A stretch of 64,000 nt of DNA from an uncultured Psychrobacter sp. (lineage in GTDB: Bacteria; Pseudomonadota; Gammaproteobacteria; Pseudomonadales; Moraxellaceae). The notes beneath the pieces were generated by a model. The model worked only from the letters and a program-made list of their open reading frames with translations. It was not told where the DNA came from and made no database searches. Positions within the stretch are counted from its first letter, which is position 1; each line of letters begins with the position of its first letter. This document shows, piece by piece, positions 46,055 through 54,599 of the stretch. Where the stretch lies: assembly GCA_947501045.1 (NCBI GenBank), contig CANMUI010000001.1:310001-374000 (forward strand). The letters are read 5' to 3'. Made by a program: the position numbers and the translations under genes.

Positions 46055-46771
46055 ATGCGTACTGATAACCGCAAGCTTGATCAACTTCGCCCGATTAGTT
46101 TTGAGCGTAACTATACCAAACATGCTGAAGGGTCAGTGCTCATCAGCTTTGGCGATACCAAGGTACTATGTACTGCCAGTATTGAAGCTGGGGTACCGCG
46201 CTGGCTTAAGGGCAAAGGTAAAGGCTGGATTACTGCTGAATATGGTATGTTGCCACGCGCGACCAATACCCGTAATCAACGTGAAGCGGCGCGCGGTAAG
46301 CAGTCAGGTCGCACCCAAGAGATCCAGCGTCTAATCGGTCGTAGTTTGCGCGCGATGATCGATCTAAGCAAGCTTGGTGAGAACACTATTTATCTTGACT
46401 GTGATGTGTTGCAAGCTGATGGCGGTACGCGTACGGCAAGTATCACTGGCGCGGCGGTCGCTTTAATGGACGCGCTTGAGAGCCTACAAAGAACCAAAAA
46501 GCTTAAAGCCGATCCTTTGATTGGTTTGGTCGCGGCCGTTTCTGTAGGTATGAAAGATGGCGAGGCTTATCTAGATTTGAACTACGAAGAAGATGCCAAT
46601 TGCGATACCGACCTCAACGTTGTAATGACACAAAAGGGCGAATTTATTGAACTGCAAGGAACCGCTGAGGAAAAACCTTTTACTCGTGCGCAAGCTGACG
46701 ATATGTTAGCGCTAGCTGAAACAGGTATTGCTGATCTAATTGCTATGCAAAAAACAGCTCTGGGCTGGTAG
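46055..46771 (+). CDS. rph: Ribonuclease PH
   Basis: RNase PH trims the 3' end of tRNA precursors by phosphorolysis. The 238 residues begin MRTDNRKLDQLRPISFERNY, a characteristic family N-terminus, and contain GKGKGWITAEYGMLPRATNTR and DCDVLQADGGTRTASITGA, the phosphate-binding and catalytic region. Length is normal. It stands 70 bases after the ligase gene and probably has its own promoter. Confidence 0.97.
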   Translation: MRTDNRKLDQLRPISFERNYTKHAEGSVLISFGDTKVLCTASIEAGVPRWLKGKGKGWITAEYGMLPRATNTRNQREAARGKQSGRTQEIQRLIGRSLRAMIDLSKLGENTIYLDCDVLQADGGTRTASITGAAVALMDALESLQRTKKLKADPLIGLVAAVSVGMKDGEAYLDLNYEEDANCDTDLNVVMTQKGEFIELQGTAEEKPFTRAQADDMLALAETGIADLIAMQKTALGW

Positions 46772-46835
46772 GTTGTGGTATGTAGCATGATAGTATTATC
46801 ATTACCTTTTGCTTGTTCAACACAGGTAGTCATAC

Positions 46836-47327
46836 ATGCTTAAGTTAACTGATGAGGGCGCCAAGATAACGCTACAAGACCAGCCACCAGCGAGTGACAA
46901 TGGTCTGTTTTGGTTTGGAACGGCGTTATTAATTGGCGCTATAGCTGTAGCTATGGCTATGAGTTTGTTATCCGAGCGTTTATCGATCGGTGCTCTAGCG
47001 TTATTAATCGTGGGTTGTTTTATTTTTAATAGAAAACGGCAACAGCGCAAAAAGTCCATGAGCGGCATTATAAGCAGTGGGGTTTTATGGGTGCGGGCAG
47101 GCGAGTTGGTACATGATCATCAAGGTAAGCGTGCCGCTATTACATTAAATGACGGCGACAAAGTTACGTTGTTTGGTGAGCAGCTACAGATTGTTGATAG
47201 CAATGACAACCGTAAGTATCATATTAGTGGTTTTGATAATGTGCAAGAAGCAAAAGCGACTAAAGCAATATTAGAGGGGACAGCATTCAATAAACGTCAT
47301 GCTAATATAAAAATGAACGGTGATTGA
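46836..47327 (+). CDS. Membrane protein of unknown function
   Basis: This 163-residue protein has two adjacent membrane helices (about residues 24-43 and 48-63), followed by a basic segment RKRQQRKK and a soluble C-terminal part (about 75-160) that alternates hydrophobic residues like a beta-domain. I recognise no family. It lies 64 bases after rph and ends before a strong terminator, so it may be co-transcribed with rph. Confidence 0.7.
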   Translation: MLKLTDEGAKITLQDQPPASDNGLFWFGTALLIGAIAVAMAMSLLSERLSIGALALLIVGCFIFNRKRQQRKKSMSGIISSGVLWVRAGELVHDHQGKRAAITLNDGDKVTLFGEQLQIVDSNDNRKYHISGFDNVQEAKATKAILEGTAFNKRHANIKMNGD

Positions 47328-47366
47328 GCTAGTTTAATCATTGTCTACCACTGATAATTAATTGAT

Positions 47367-47394
47367 AAAAAACCATCGTTACTGATGGTTTTTT
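47367..47394 (+). terminator. Rho-independent terminator
   Basis: AACCATC (47371-47377) pairs with GATGGTT (47384-47390), extended by AAAA/TTTT, with a 6-base loop. It follows the membrane-protein gene and is also A-rich on the other side. Confidence 0.86.
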
Positions 47395-47595
47395 ATTTGT
47401 CTGAATGTGTTGAAATTCAATGAGATACTCATTTCTATTTTACCATTTATCTTTAAATGTCTACCTTTTATCGTAGTTATTTAAAAATTGTCTAAACAAT
47501 AAAGCTTGCAGCCTCCTGCCTAAATGGTTTATAACTAGAAGCTGAACATTTTATAGTTTTAGCAAACATTATTGCTGTTTTAAAAGGAGCTGGTC

Positions 47596-48486
47596 ATGCC
47601 GCCATTATCATTGTCGGTTGTTACCTGTTACAAGATATTATTTAGTCCCTCTGCAATTTCTACTACAAGTACCGCTGTTAAAATAGGTGCAAATATAAAA
47701 AAGACTTCTATTGCAGCGTTACTAACGTTGTTTTTAGGTGCTACCAACTACGCTTATGCCGATAGCATGAGCGCGCTTATTGCCCAAAAGTCAGCTTCAT
47801 CACAGCTGACAGCGCCCCGTGCCAAAATAAGTACCCGCTCTACTATTCAGCGCGCACGTACGAACTATGGGTCTAGTGCCAATCCTATTTATACTACGCC
47901 TAGCTCCAACGCATATAATTATCAGCCGCCAACAAGCGCGCCTGCCGTTAATGTCACTTACCGCTATCCTACCAATAGTTATCCTACCTATTCTTATCCT
48001 GACAGTAGGCAGCAACCGCCATCAGTATTACCTGCCTTTTTATCTGGCAACTACGATAATGTAGATCGCGAGTATTTACCACTCTTGAGCCTTGCTGAAG
48101 CGCAAAGCCAGCAAGCGGCGCGCGAAGTAATCAGTACTGCGCGTAAGATGGCACTTAACGAGCGTACTATTATTCAAGGCGGCTGCTGGGACTATTTGGA
48201 TGCGGTATTCAAACGAGCAGGAGTGACACGTGATACGGTACATAAAGGCGCGTATAGACAAGGACCGTACGCTAGTAGTGACGAGATTGAGATCGGCGAT
48301 TGGCTCTACTACATCAATCATGGTTATAACGGTGTCGAGCATAGCGGTTTGTTTGTCGGCTGGGTTGACAAGTCCGCCAAGCAAGCGCTGATACTAAGCT
48401 ATGCTGGTGAAAGCCGCCGCGAGCCAGCACGTTATCGAGTTTATGATTTGAGCAACGTTTATCAAATCATGCGGCCTACTATTTAG
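47596..48486 (+). CDS. Secreted NlpC/P60- or CHAP-like protein
   Basis: The 296-residue protein has a long N-terminal signal region ending near NYAYA (about 55), a Pro/Ser/Tyr/Gln-rich linker (about 85-150) and a C-terminal domain. That domain has GGCWDYLDAVFKRAG (Cys about 197) and GVEHSGLFVGW (His about 249), a Cys/His arrangement like NlpC/P60 or CHAP cell-wall hydrolases. Such enzymes cut peptidoglycan in the periplasm. The family is inferred from the Cys/His pattern. AAAGGAG upstream of the ATG supports the start. It ends before a bidirectional terminator. Confidence 0.6.
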   Translation: MPPLSLSVVTCYKILFSPSAISTTSTAVKIGANIKKTSIAALLTLFLGATNYAYADSMSALIAQKSASSQLTAPRAKISTRSTIQRARTNYGSSANPIYTTPSSNAYNYQPPTSAPAVNVTYRYPTNSYPTYSYPDSRQQPPSVLPAFLSGNYDNVDREYLPLLSLAEAQSQQAAREVISTARKMALNERTIIQGGCWDYLDAVFKRAGVTRDTVHKGAYRQGPYASSDEIEIGDWLYYINHGYNGVEHSGLFVGWVDKSAKQALILSYAGESRREPARYRVYDLSNVYQIMRPTI

Positions 48487-48527
48487 ATTGTTTAATGCTT
48501 TTGTAATAGGCTTTAGATGATAACCAT

Positions 48528-48566
48528 AAAAAAGCGCTCATACTTGTTGAAGTGACGAGCGCTTTT
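48528..48566. terminator. Bidirectional terminator between the NlpC/P60-like gene and hemJ
   Basis: AAAAGCGCTC (48530-48539) pairs with GAGCGCTTTT (48557-48566) around a 17-base loop. It has an A-run at the left and T-run at the right, so it can serve both convergent genes. Confidence 0.78.
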
Positions 48567-48598
48567 CACGTTGTAAATTATAAGTCTTTTAATCAACG

Positions 48599-49033
48599 TT
48601 AGAACGGCTTAACTACGGCCAAAATAACGATGATAACTAAACCAAAAACGGGCACCTCATTAAACCAGCGCCAAAACTTATGGCTTTTGTAATGCGGATC
48701 GCGAACCAGTTTTTTGCGATAAAAACCACAAGCACCATGATAAGCTGAGAGCAGCACTACTAAAAACAGCTTGACGTGTAGCCAGCCTTGGGTTTTATAC
48801 ACCTCCCAGCCTAGAGCCACCATCCACAAACCAAATATCCAAGTGGCGATCATAGAGGGCGTCATAATACCGCGGTACAGCTTACGCTCCATGACGATAA
48901 AACGCTCTTGACTCACAAGATCATCACTCATAGCATGATAAACAAACAAGCGCGGTAAGTAAAAAATTGCTGCAAACCAGCATACCATGGCGATGATATG
49001 CGCCGCTTTGATCCAGTTGAGATAATCTACCAT
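48599..49033 (-). CDS. hemJ: Protoporphyrinogen IX oxidase HemJ
   Basis: HemJ oxidises protoporphyrinogen IX to protoporphyrin IX in haem synthesis and replaces HemG or HemY in Acinetobacter and relatives. The 144-residue membrane protein has about four helices, with WIKAAHIIAMVCWFAAIFYLPRLFVYH at the N-terminus and KLYRGIMTP in the middle, typical of the family. The length and the ribosome-binding site AAGAGAG fit. A membrane protein with this pattern is distinctive, though CopD-like proteins look similar. Confidence 0.9.
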   Translation of the reverse strand: MVDYLNWIKAAHIIAMVCWFAAIFYLPRLFVYHAMSDDLVSQERFIVMERKLYRGIMTPSMIATWIFGLWMVALGWEVYKTQGWLHVKLFLVVLLSAYHGACGFYRKKLVRDPHYKSHKFWRWFNEVPVFGLVIIVILAVVKPF

Positions 49034-49189
49034 AGCTTACTCTCTTAGTACGCTGTCTTTTATAAATAATAGCTGCTGGCAAGTCTAAACCCAAGTGGCA
49101 GCGCTGGCAAGCTAAGTTAAAATAGTGCAACAGATAACTGAGTACCCAACAACGATAGCGTAAGTATTTAAATCATCTGATCACGGGCA

Positions 49190-50332
49190 CTACTGTCCAT
49201 CTTTATGAGAAGTCATTTGCGATTGATGACCACTCATAGCGTCGACTACACGGATTTGTGTTGGTAATTTCGGGGCAGCGAGTTGTGCTCTCAAGCCCAG
49301 CTCCCGCATCAACCTGTTATCATTGGATTGACTGGCATTACCCGTAGTCAAAAGCTTGTCACCATAAAAAAACGAATTGGCTCCTGCCATAAAAGCGAGA
49401 GCTTGTTCAGCATCAGACAAGCTCTCGCGACCCGCTGACAAGCGCACATAACTATTTGGACAGCAAATACGCGTTACTGCAATGGTGCGAATCCACTCCA
49501 GCACTGGCAGCTGACCTTCGGCCAGTACTTTATCGCCAATGGGGGTACCTTTGATAGGGACGAGCAGATTGACAGGAATAGACTCAGGCGCTTTTGGCAT
49601 TTTGAGTAGCTCATACAGCCAGTCAATACGATCATCACGGCTCTCACCCATACCCACGATATTACCGCTACAAACGTTGATCCCTGATTGGCGTACATGG
49701 GTTAGCGTCTCTAAACGCTCATCGTAGCTACGCGTACTGACTACCTGCTCATAGTAACGCCGCGAAGTGTCTAAGTTATGATTATAGTAGTCAAGCCCAG
49801 CCTTCGCCAATTGCGTAGCTTGATCAGCGTCAAGCATACCTAAAGTCATACAAGTTTCAAGCCCTAAGTTTTTTACTTCCTTAATCAGCTCGACCACATA
49901 AGGCATGTCTTTGCGGCTCGGATGCTTCCATGCCGCGCCCATGCAAAACCGCGACGAACCGGCAGCTTTGGCACGCTTGGCCGCCGCGATGACCTTATCG
50001 ACATCCAAGCGCTTTTCTGCCTGTAACTTGGTCTTATCACGATGATGTCCTGATTGTGAACAGTAACCACAGTCCTCAGGACAGTTGCCGGTCTTAATAG
50101 ACAACAAAGTACTAATCTGCACTTCATTAGCATTAAAGTGCTGACGATGTATGCTCTGCGCTTGCAAAAGTAAATCCATTAACGGTAAATCAAACAAGTG
50201 CGCAATCTGTTCACGCCTATGTTTAATAGCCGATGTCGTTTTGTTGGGTGATAGATCAGTAGCCAGATGCTCTGTACTGGTAGTTGTTGCAGTATTAGCA
50301 GTAGGTTCTGAGATGGACAGCAATCCTGCCAT
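49190..50332 (-). CDS. bioB: Biotin synthase
   Basis: BioB is a radical-SAM enzyme that inserts sulfur into dethiobiotin to make biotin. The 380 residues include the radical SAM cysteines CPEDCGYC (Cys84, 88 and 91) inside TLLSIKTGNCPEDCGYC, GMLDADQATQLAKAGLDYYNHNLDTS and GIVGMGESRDDRIDWL. The N-terminus (about 45 residues) is longer than in E. coli. An AAAAGGA ribosome-binding site is present. Other biotin genes are not adjacent, so regulation may be separate. Confidence 0.97.
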   Translation of the reverse strand: MAGLLSISEPTANTATTTSTEHLATDLSPNKTTSAIKHRREQIAHLFDLPLMDLLLQAQSIHRQHFNANEVQISTLLSIKTGNCPEDCGYCSQSGHHRDKTKLQAEKRLDVDKVIAAAKRAKAAGSSRFCMGAAWKHPSRKDMPYVVELIKEVKNLGLETCMTLGMLDADQATQLAKAGLDYYNHNLDTSRRYYEQVVSTRSYDERLETLTHVRQSGINVCSGNIVGMGESRDDRIDWLYELLKMPKAPESIPVNLLVPIKGTPIGDKVLAEGQLPVLEWIRTIAVTRICCPNSYVRLSAGRESLSDAEQALAFMAGANSFFYGDKLLTTGNASQSNDNRLMRELGLRAQLAAPKLPTQIRVVDAMSGHQSQMTSHKDGQ

Positions 50333-50380
50333 AAGTTAAATCCTTTTAAAGTAGTAGTTTAAAATAAATCTTTGACAATA

Positions 50381-50419
50381 AAAAAGGTTGGGGTAACCTT
50401 AGTATACCGCAACCTTTTT
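50381..50419. terminator. Terminator between the SCP2-domain gene and bioB
   Basis: AAAAAGGTTG (50381-50390) pairs with CAACCTTTTT (50410-50419), and an inner GGTA/TACC pairing shortens the loop. A-run and T-run on opposite sides. It follows the SCP2-domain gene on the minus strand and lies just upstream of bioB. Confidence 0.75.
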
Positions 50420-50507
50420 AGAAAAATACAACGTATCAAATAGCTTTTATATGAATAAATATCCAAAATAGGCGAACATTAGCTCTTCAATGGTTCACTA
50501 CTACAGC

Positions 50508-51017
50508 TTACTCTTTACTGATTTTATGCTTAGCCCTATTGACCCAGTATTTAAAAGATTGCTGAGCTTTATAAGTATAAGGTTTTACCTTTTGAATGTA
50601 AGGTTTGTATTCTTCTGGAATAGCAGGCACGATATGTTTAGAGAGCTTATTGAACCACATCATCAAACTATAATCACCCTCTATACTCAAATTACCCTCT
50701 TGAACGGCAGTCATAAAAGCTGGCAGACTACCTTTAGTTAATAGACGAACACCGGTCATAGAGTCTTGAAAATTAATTGTCAGATCTGCATCATCAGCAT
50801 GACCACTGTGTTGGCTGAACTGACCATTATCAAAGCTAAAGTAGCGAGCCACGTCAGACTCTTTGCTAGCAATCTCAATAGTAACTTTGCGATCCTCAAG
50901 CAGCTTGCTCACGTCTTCATCATTACTTTTAGCAAGCATAGATAAGCGGTAGCCTACCACAGCCAATAAAACATCTAGTGGATCAGACTTAATATCTAAC
51001 ATGGGGATAGTGAACAT
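50508..51017 (-). CDS. SCP2 sterol-binding-domain protein
   Basis: The 169-residue cytosolic protein has an SCP2-like lipid-binding fold pattern: DVARYFSFDNGQFSQHSGHADDADLTINFQDS, then LTKGSLPAFMTAVQEGNLSIEGDYSLMMWF. SCP2 domains bind lipids such as fatty acids, isoprenoids or phospholipids, and in UbiJ they help ubiquinone synthesis. This protein is short and stands alone, so its ligand and partner are unknown. It is not next to the ubiE/ubiB genes. It ends before a terminator. Confidence 0.82.
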   Translation of the reverse strand: MFTIPMLDIKSDPLDVLLAVVGYRLSMLAKSNDEDVSKLLEDRKVTIEIASKESDVARYFSFDNGQFSQHSGHADDADLTINFQDSMTGVRLLTKGSLPAFMTAVQEGNLSIEGDYSLMMWFNKLSKHIVPAIPEEYKPYIQKVKPYTYKAQQSFKYWVNRAKHKISKE

Positions 51018-51386
51018 AATTGAGCTCCTAAAAATAGGTATAAAAGTGTAGGTAAAAGTATTGTCTCAATATAAAGAGAAACTTATTTTGTAGAAATTCT
51101 CACTACAATTGTAATGTAAAATTATAAGATATAACCTAACCTCAGTACTTTAGTAATTGCGTAGAGGGTATTAGGCATTATGTAACTGTACAGTACGTTG
51201 ACTATATCATGGCATAGCCATTACAGCAGCCAAATTTCTAGTTTACCTACTTAATAACAAAAAATGCGCCAAACTTGGACGCATTCAAAAGTAATAAAGC
51301 CTATAACAATTAACAGAAGAAAGCTTAAGTAAAGAATCAGTAAGTATTAATAATAAACGCAGCATTATGGAAAAACCAGCAGCCTA
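51018..51386. other. AT-rich intergenic region
   Basis: About 369 bases. It holds the minus-strand terminator at 51257-51285 and the start region of the SCP2-domain gene. No gene is recognised. Confidence 0.5.
51257..51285 (-). terminator. Terminator of the 127-residue membrane-protein gene
   Basis: On the minus strand GAATGCGTCC and GGCGCATT form a hairpin with a one-base bulge and a T-run after it. It is about 100 bases after the stop of the minus-strand gene at 51387. Confidence 0.45.
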
Positions 51387-51770
51387 TTAAAAGCGCGGCT
51401 GGTAATTGTCATCATAAATAGGGCTATGCTCAACATAACGCGCTGCTGCCAGTTCGCGCTCTTTTTGTAGCGTCGGGCTGACGTCTTCGTAGCGCAGCGC
51501 ACGATATAATACCCAACCGGCAAGTGGTAACCAACCGATAGCCATTGCAGCAACATAGCTATTCCAGTCTGATAGCCCAAACCCGCTTACCAACAAATTA
51601 TGGAGGACTTCAACTGCCAACCAAAACCCTGCGCCGCCTAAAACGTAACCTAGTAACCAGCGCTGAGAGGATAAAGCGATGGTTATAATAAGGATCGCTA
51701 ATATTGCGCCACCAAGCAGCGCTCCATCCCATAGCTCTACATTGATTATAGAAAAAATAGTCAAAAACAT
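51387..51770 (-). CDS. Small membrane protein of unknown function
   Basis: This 127-residue hydrophobic protein has about three or four predicted helices (roughly residues 16-33, 36-58 and 68-90) and a short hydrophilic, charged C-terminus (about 92-127). No family recognised. A GAGATAAC ribosome-binding site precedes the ATG. It lies about 95 bases downstream of the DUF368 gene on the same strand and could be co-transcribed with it. Confidence 0.68.
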   Translation of the reverse strand: MFLTIFSIINVELWDGALLGGAILAILIITIALSSQRWLLGYVLGGAGFWLAVEVLHNLLVSGFGLSDWNSYVAAMAIGWLPLAGWVLYRALRYEDVSPTLQKERELAAARYVEHSPIYDDNYQPRF

Positions 51771-51864
51771 GAGTTATCTCGCTATTCATAGTATCTCAAT
51801 ATTATGAAAGCAAAACGGCTTAAGCTAAAGAGGGTAGAGGCAGTATTACGACAACAGTTGTCGT

Positions 51865-52875
51865 TTATAAAGGATCAATATGGTTGCTACGCCGTCCCCA
51901 TAAGGATAACGCTGAGACCAACACGGCGCCAAGCAGCATTAAGGATAATGTCGTAAACCAGTGCGCGCCAGTAGGATACTGCCACGGTGCTACGTTGTTG
52001 ACCGCCTCTGCACCCAGCCCGCCCAAAGCATCGATTTTCCACGGCCATACTTTGACCAGCGAGCCGGCAATAAAGCCAGTTAGTAGCGCCAAGGTTGCAT
52101 GGTAGTAGCGTGACAGTAGCCATTTAAGCACGCGTGTAAACAACAATAATCCCGTTGCCATGCCAGCGATAACCGTAAAAATGACGGTTAGATTCATGGT
52201 ATCGACTGCCTCCAACACCGCGTTATAAGCGCCTAATAGCAATAAAATAAAAGAGCCAGAAATACCAGGCAGTATCATGGCACAAATCGCTATTGCTCCG
52301 GCGAAGAACAGATAAGGCAGGCTTGGCGCTGTATTTAAGAGCGGCAAACTGCTAATAGCAACTGCAGCAACAAGACCAAAAGCAAACAAGCCTACGCGCG
52401 CTATAGTCCAGCGTTTGATCTCACTTAATAAGATAACGATGGTAGCTACTACTAAACCAAAGAAAAACGACCAAATAAGCAGCGGTTCATTATCTAATAA
52501 GCCTTTGATAATTCCTGCCAAAGTAGCAAAACTGGTCACGATACCTAAAAGCAGACACAGTAAAAATGTCGCATCGACTTGACGCCAAACAGCGAGTAAC
52601 CCTTTGATCCCGCCCTCTTGACGAAATACGCCCCATAGACTCGGCCCAATACTACTAATAGCATTAATCAGGCGCTCATAAATCCCGGCGATTAGAGCTA
52701 TGGTGCCCCCTGATACGCCAGGTACAATATCGGCTGCGCCCATAGCTATACCTTTGATATAGACGCCTAATAACTGTTTGGAACTATCTTTGTGAGATAA
52801 GTCAGATGCTGGCGCGGTATCGGTAGTTACACTTGACGACGAGGTATTTGCCCCCGGTCTTTGTGATGTCGTCAT
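51865..52875 (-). CDS. DUF368 membrane protein (PopT-type polyprenyl-phosphate translocase)
   Basis: The 336-residue protein has a hydrophilic N-terminal tail of about 35 residues and then eight or more membrane helices with the family signature GIAMGAADIVPGVSGGTIALIAG (about 43-65) and MILPGISGSFILLLLG. DUF368 proteins were recently shown, with DedA proteins, to flip undecaprenyl phosphate back to the inner face of the membrane for envelope synthesis. That role is known for other members and is inferred here. The ATG at 52875 lies 6 bases after AAGGA and is preferred over the ATG at 52881, which abuts it. Confidence 0.9.
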   Translation of the reverse strand: MTTSQRPGANTSSSSVTTDTAPASDLSHKDSSKQLLGVYIKGIAMGAADIVPGVSGGTIALIAGIYERLINAISSIGPSLWGVFRQEGGIKGLLAVWRQVDATFLLCLLLGIVTSFATLAGIIKGLLDNEPLLIWSFFFGLVVATIVILLSEIKRWTIARVGLFAFGLVAAVAISSLPLLNTAPSLPYLFFAGAIAICAMILPGISGSFILLLLGAYNAVLEAVDTMNLTVIFTVIAGMATGLLLFTRVLKWLLSRYYHATLALLTGFIAGSLVKVWPWKIDALGGLGAEAVNNVAPWQYPTGAHWFTTLSLMLLGAVLVSALSLWGRRSNHIDPL

Positions 52876-52919
52876 GGACATTCCTTTTTAAACGATGCAC
52901 TGAAATAAGTGCTAAAGAG

Positions 52920-52974
52920 TAAGCATTAATAAAGGTTAGATTAGTACGAATAATCTAACCTTTATTAATGCTTA
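52920..52974. repeat. Perfect 24-bp inverted repeat between serB and the DUF368 gene
   Basis: The left arm (52920-52943, starting TAAGCATTAATAAAGG) is exactly reverse-complementary to the right arm (52951-52974) around a 7-base loop GTACGAA. There is no adjacent T-run longer than three, so it is not a classical terminator, though the long stem could stop transcription of serB. It could also be an operator or mRNA-stabilising hairpin. It lies about 45 bases upstream of the DUF368 start. Confidence 0.85.
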
Positions 52975-53037
52975 ATGGCTATAAAAACTATATAGATATA
53001 AAAGCTGTGGTGGTTGCTATTTACTTTATTAGTTGCT

Positions 53038-54255
53038 TTATTTGGCAAGGGTTAGCGCCGGATAACCTAACGCGTAAAGGACGCCTTCAAGTCCGGTAAC
53101 GTTGACAGCCGCATCAGCACGAGCTTGGACAATAGGTTTAGCGTGATAAGCTACCCCTAAATCTGCATTAGCCATCATGGGTAAATCGTTCGCGCCGTCA
53201 CCAACGCAGACGACTTGAGTCAAATCCAGCTCCAAGCGTTCGGCAATTTGTGCCACAATAGCAGCTTTTTTGTCACCGTTGACGATAGGCAGCTGGACAT
53301 GACCTGTGACCTCGCCCTCTTCAATATCTAAGTTGTTGGCATGGACTTCATCAATACCTAACTTTTCAGCGATATAACGAGCAAAATAAGTAAAGCCGCC
53401 AGAGACCAGTACCGTATGATAACCCAAAGCTTTAAATGCACTCACCGTGGTACGCGCTCCTGTCGATAAGGTTAGACGCGCGCATATCTCATCAAGTACC
53501 GAGGTTGGCGTACCCTTTAATAATGACACCCGCTGGGCAAAAGACTCGTCAAAGTCAATCTCACCGCGCATCGCAGCTTCGGTGATAGCGGCAACCTGCT
53601 CACCGACTCCTGCCGTTTTAGCCAGCTCAACGATAACCTCTTGCTCAATTAACGTAGAATCCATATCAAAGCAGATTAGCTTATGCGTGCGCAGCATATG
53701 ACCGATAGATAAAATATGACAGTCAACAACATCAGAGGAGTTAATATCCAGACGCTGTAGGTCACTGTTAGTATTTTTCTCACTCTCTGACGTGTCATTC
53801 TTTATTAGATAGTTTTCTTCTAAATCTTGGCGCAGACGCGTTGTCAACTGATCATCGATAATATGAGCAGCAGCCGTTTTTTTGGCAGGATGCATTAAAG
53901 TCTCGGTCACAGGCACTAATAAATAGCGAAATACTTGGGCTGGAACAAAAGACTGTTTGGCATCAGTATCTGACTCAGATAGAGCCACCTCAATAAAATT
54001 CGCTTCAGTATCTTCAGCCACGGTAACAAGGTGCCAGTTTGGCTGCTCATCGACCCAATTTTGTACGTATTGATGGATATCTAGTGCATGGATGTGTGCG
54101 GGTAGGACGACAATAAGTGCAAATACAGGTAGGGACTGTAGAGCGTCAAAGTCAAGCAAATTAGTATCAGCAGGTAGTAATGACGCTACAGAGTCGACGG
54201 CTTGTTGCCATGCTTGACTGTCTTTGGGTAGCGAGTAAGGCGTATTTTTTGGCAT
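53038..54255 (-). CDS. serB: Phosphoserine phosphatase
   Basis: SerB hydrolyses O-phosphoserine to serine, the last step of serine synthesis. The C-terminal HAD domain begins at about residue 193 with FDMDSTLIEQEVI (Asp197 and Asp199), continues with VSGGFTYFA (motif II) and KKAAIVAQIA (Lys), and ends with VGDGANDLPMM. The N-terminal part (about 1-180) is an ACT-like region that is longer and less conserved than usual and includes a charged Ser/Glu/Asn stretch near 152-166. AAGGGAC precedes the ATG. Confidence 0.96.
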   Translation of the reverse strand: MPKNTPYSLPKDSQAWQQAVDSVASLLPADTNLLDFDALQSLPVFALIVVLPAHIHALDIHQYVQNWVDEQPNWHLVTVAEDTEANFIEVALSESDTDAKQSFVPAQVFRYLLVPVTETLMHPAKKTAAAHIIDDQLTTRLRQDLEENYLIKNDTSESEKNTNSDLQRLDINSSDVVDCHILSIGHMLRTHKLICFDMDSTLIEQEVIVELAKTAGVGEQVAAITEAAMRGEIDFDESFAQRVSLLKGTPTSVLDEICARLTLSTGARTTVSAFKALGYHTVLVSGGFTYFARYIAEKLGIDEVHANNLDIEEGEVTGHVQLPIVNGDKKAAIVAQIAERLELDLTQVVCVGDGANDLPMMANADLGVAYHAKPIVQARADAAVNVTGLEGVLYALGYPALTLAK

Positions 54256-54599
54256 GACTTAATTGTCCCTTGTATGCACGATAAAGATTAGGAATAATAA
54301 CAGTTTTGGAGCGCAGAGCCTATACATGACACGTCAAGTGTAACAGTTGCATAATAATAGGTATGACTTACAAAACAAATCTCAAAGATAATTAAATTTA
54401 TGCCAATCGCTAAACCTATAATGACCGCTATGGTGATATAGTGCATAATATCGACTGATTTTTCTTGTTATGAGACTATTTGTTTGTTGTCTAGTCCAAT
54501 CAAGTCCGTTTAGATCAGGCCGTCCCATAGTATACGCTTTCAAAGAGCGAGCAGTGGTCTCGTTTTCAACTTCCTTTATTCAAAAAAGTTTAACATATC
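54256..54599. other. Intergenic region between serB and the YtjB-like gene
   Basis: About 344 AT-rich bases between two divergent genes. No promoter hexamers with good spacing or stable hairpin stood out, and short frames within it lack ribosome-binding sites. Confidence 0.45.

Noticed and set aside
52911..52980. The 24-bp palindrome as a plain rho-independent terminator
   Set aside because: It has no T-tract on either strand and its length exceeds normal terminators, so it is listed as an inverted repeat of unknown role.
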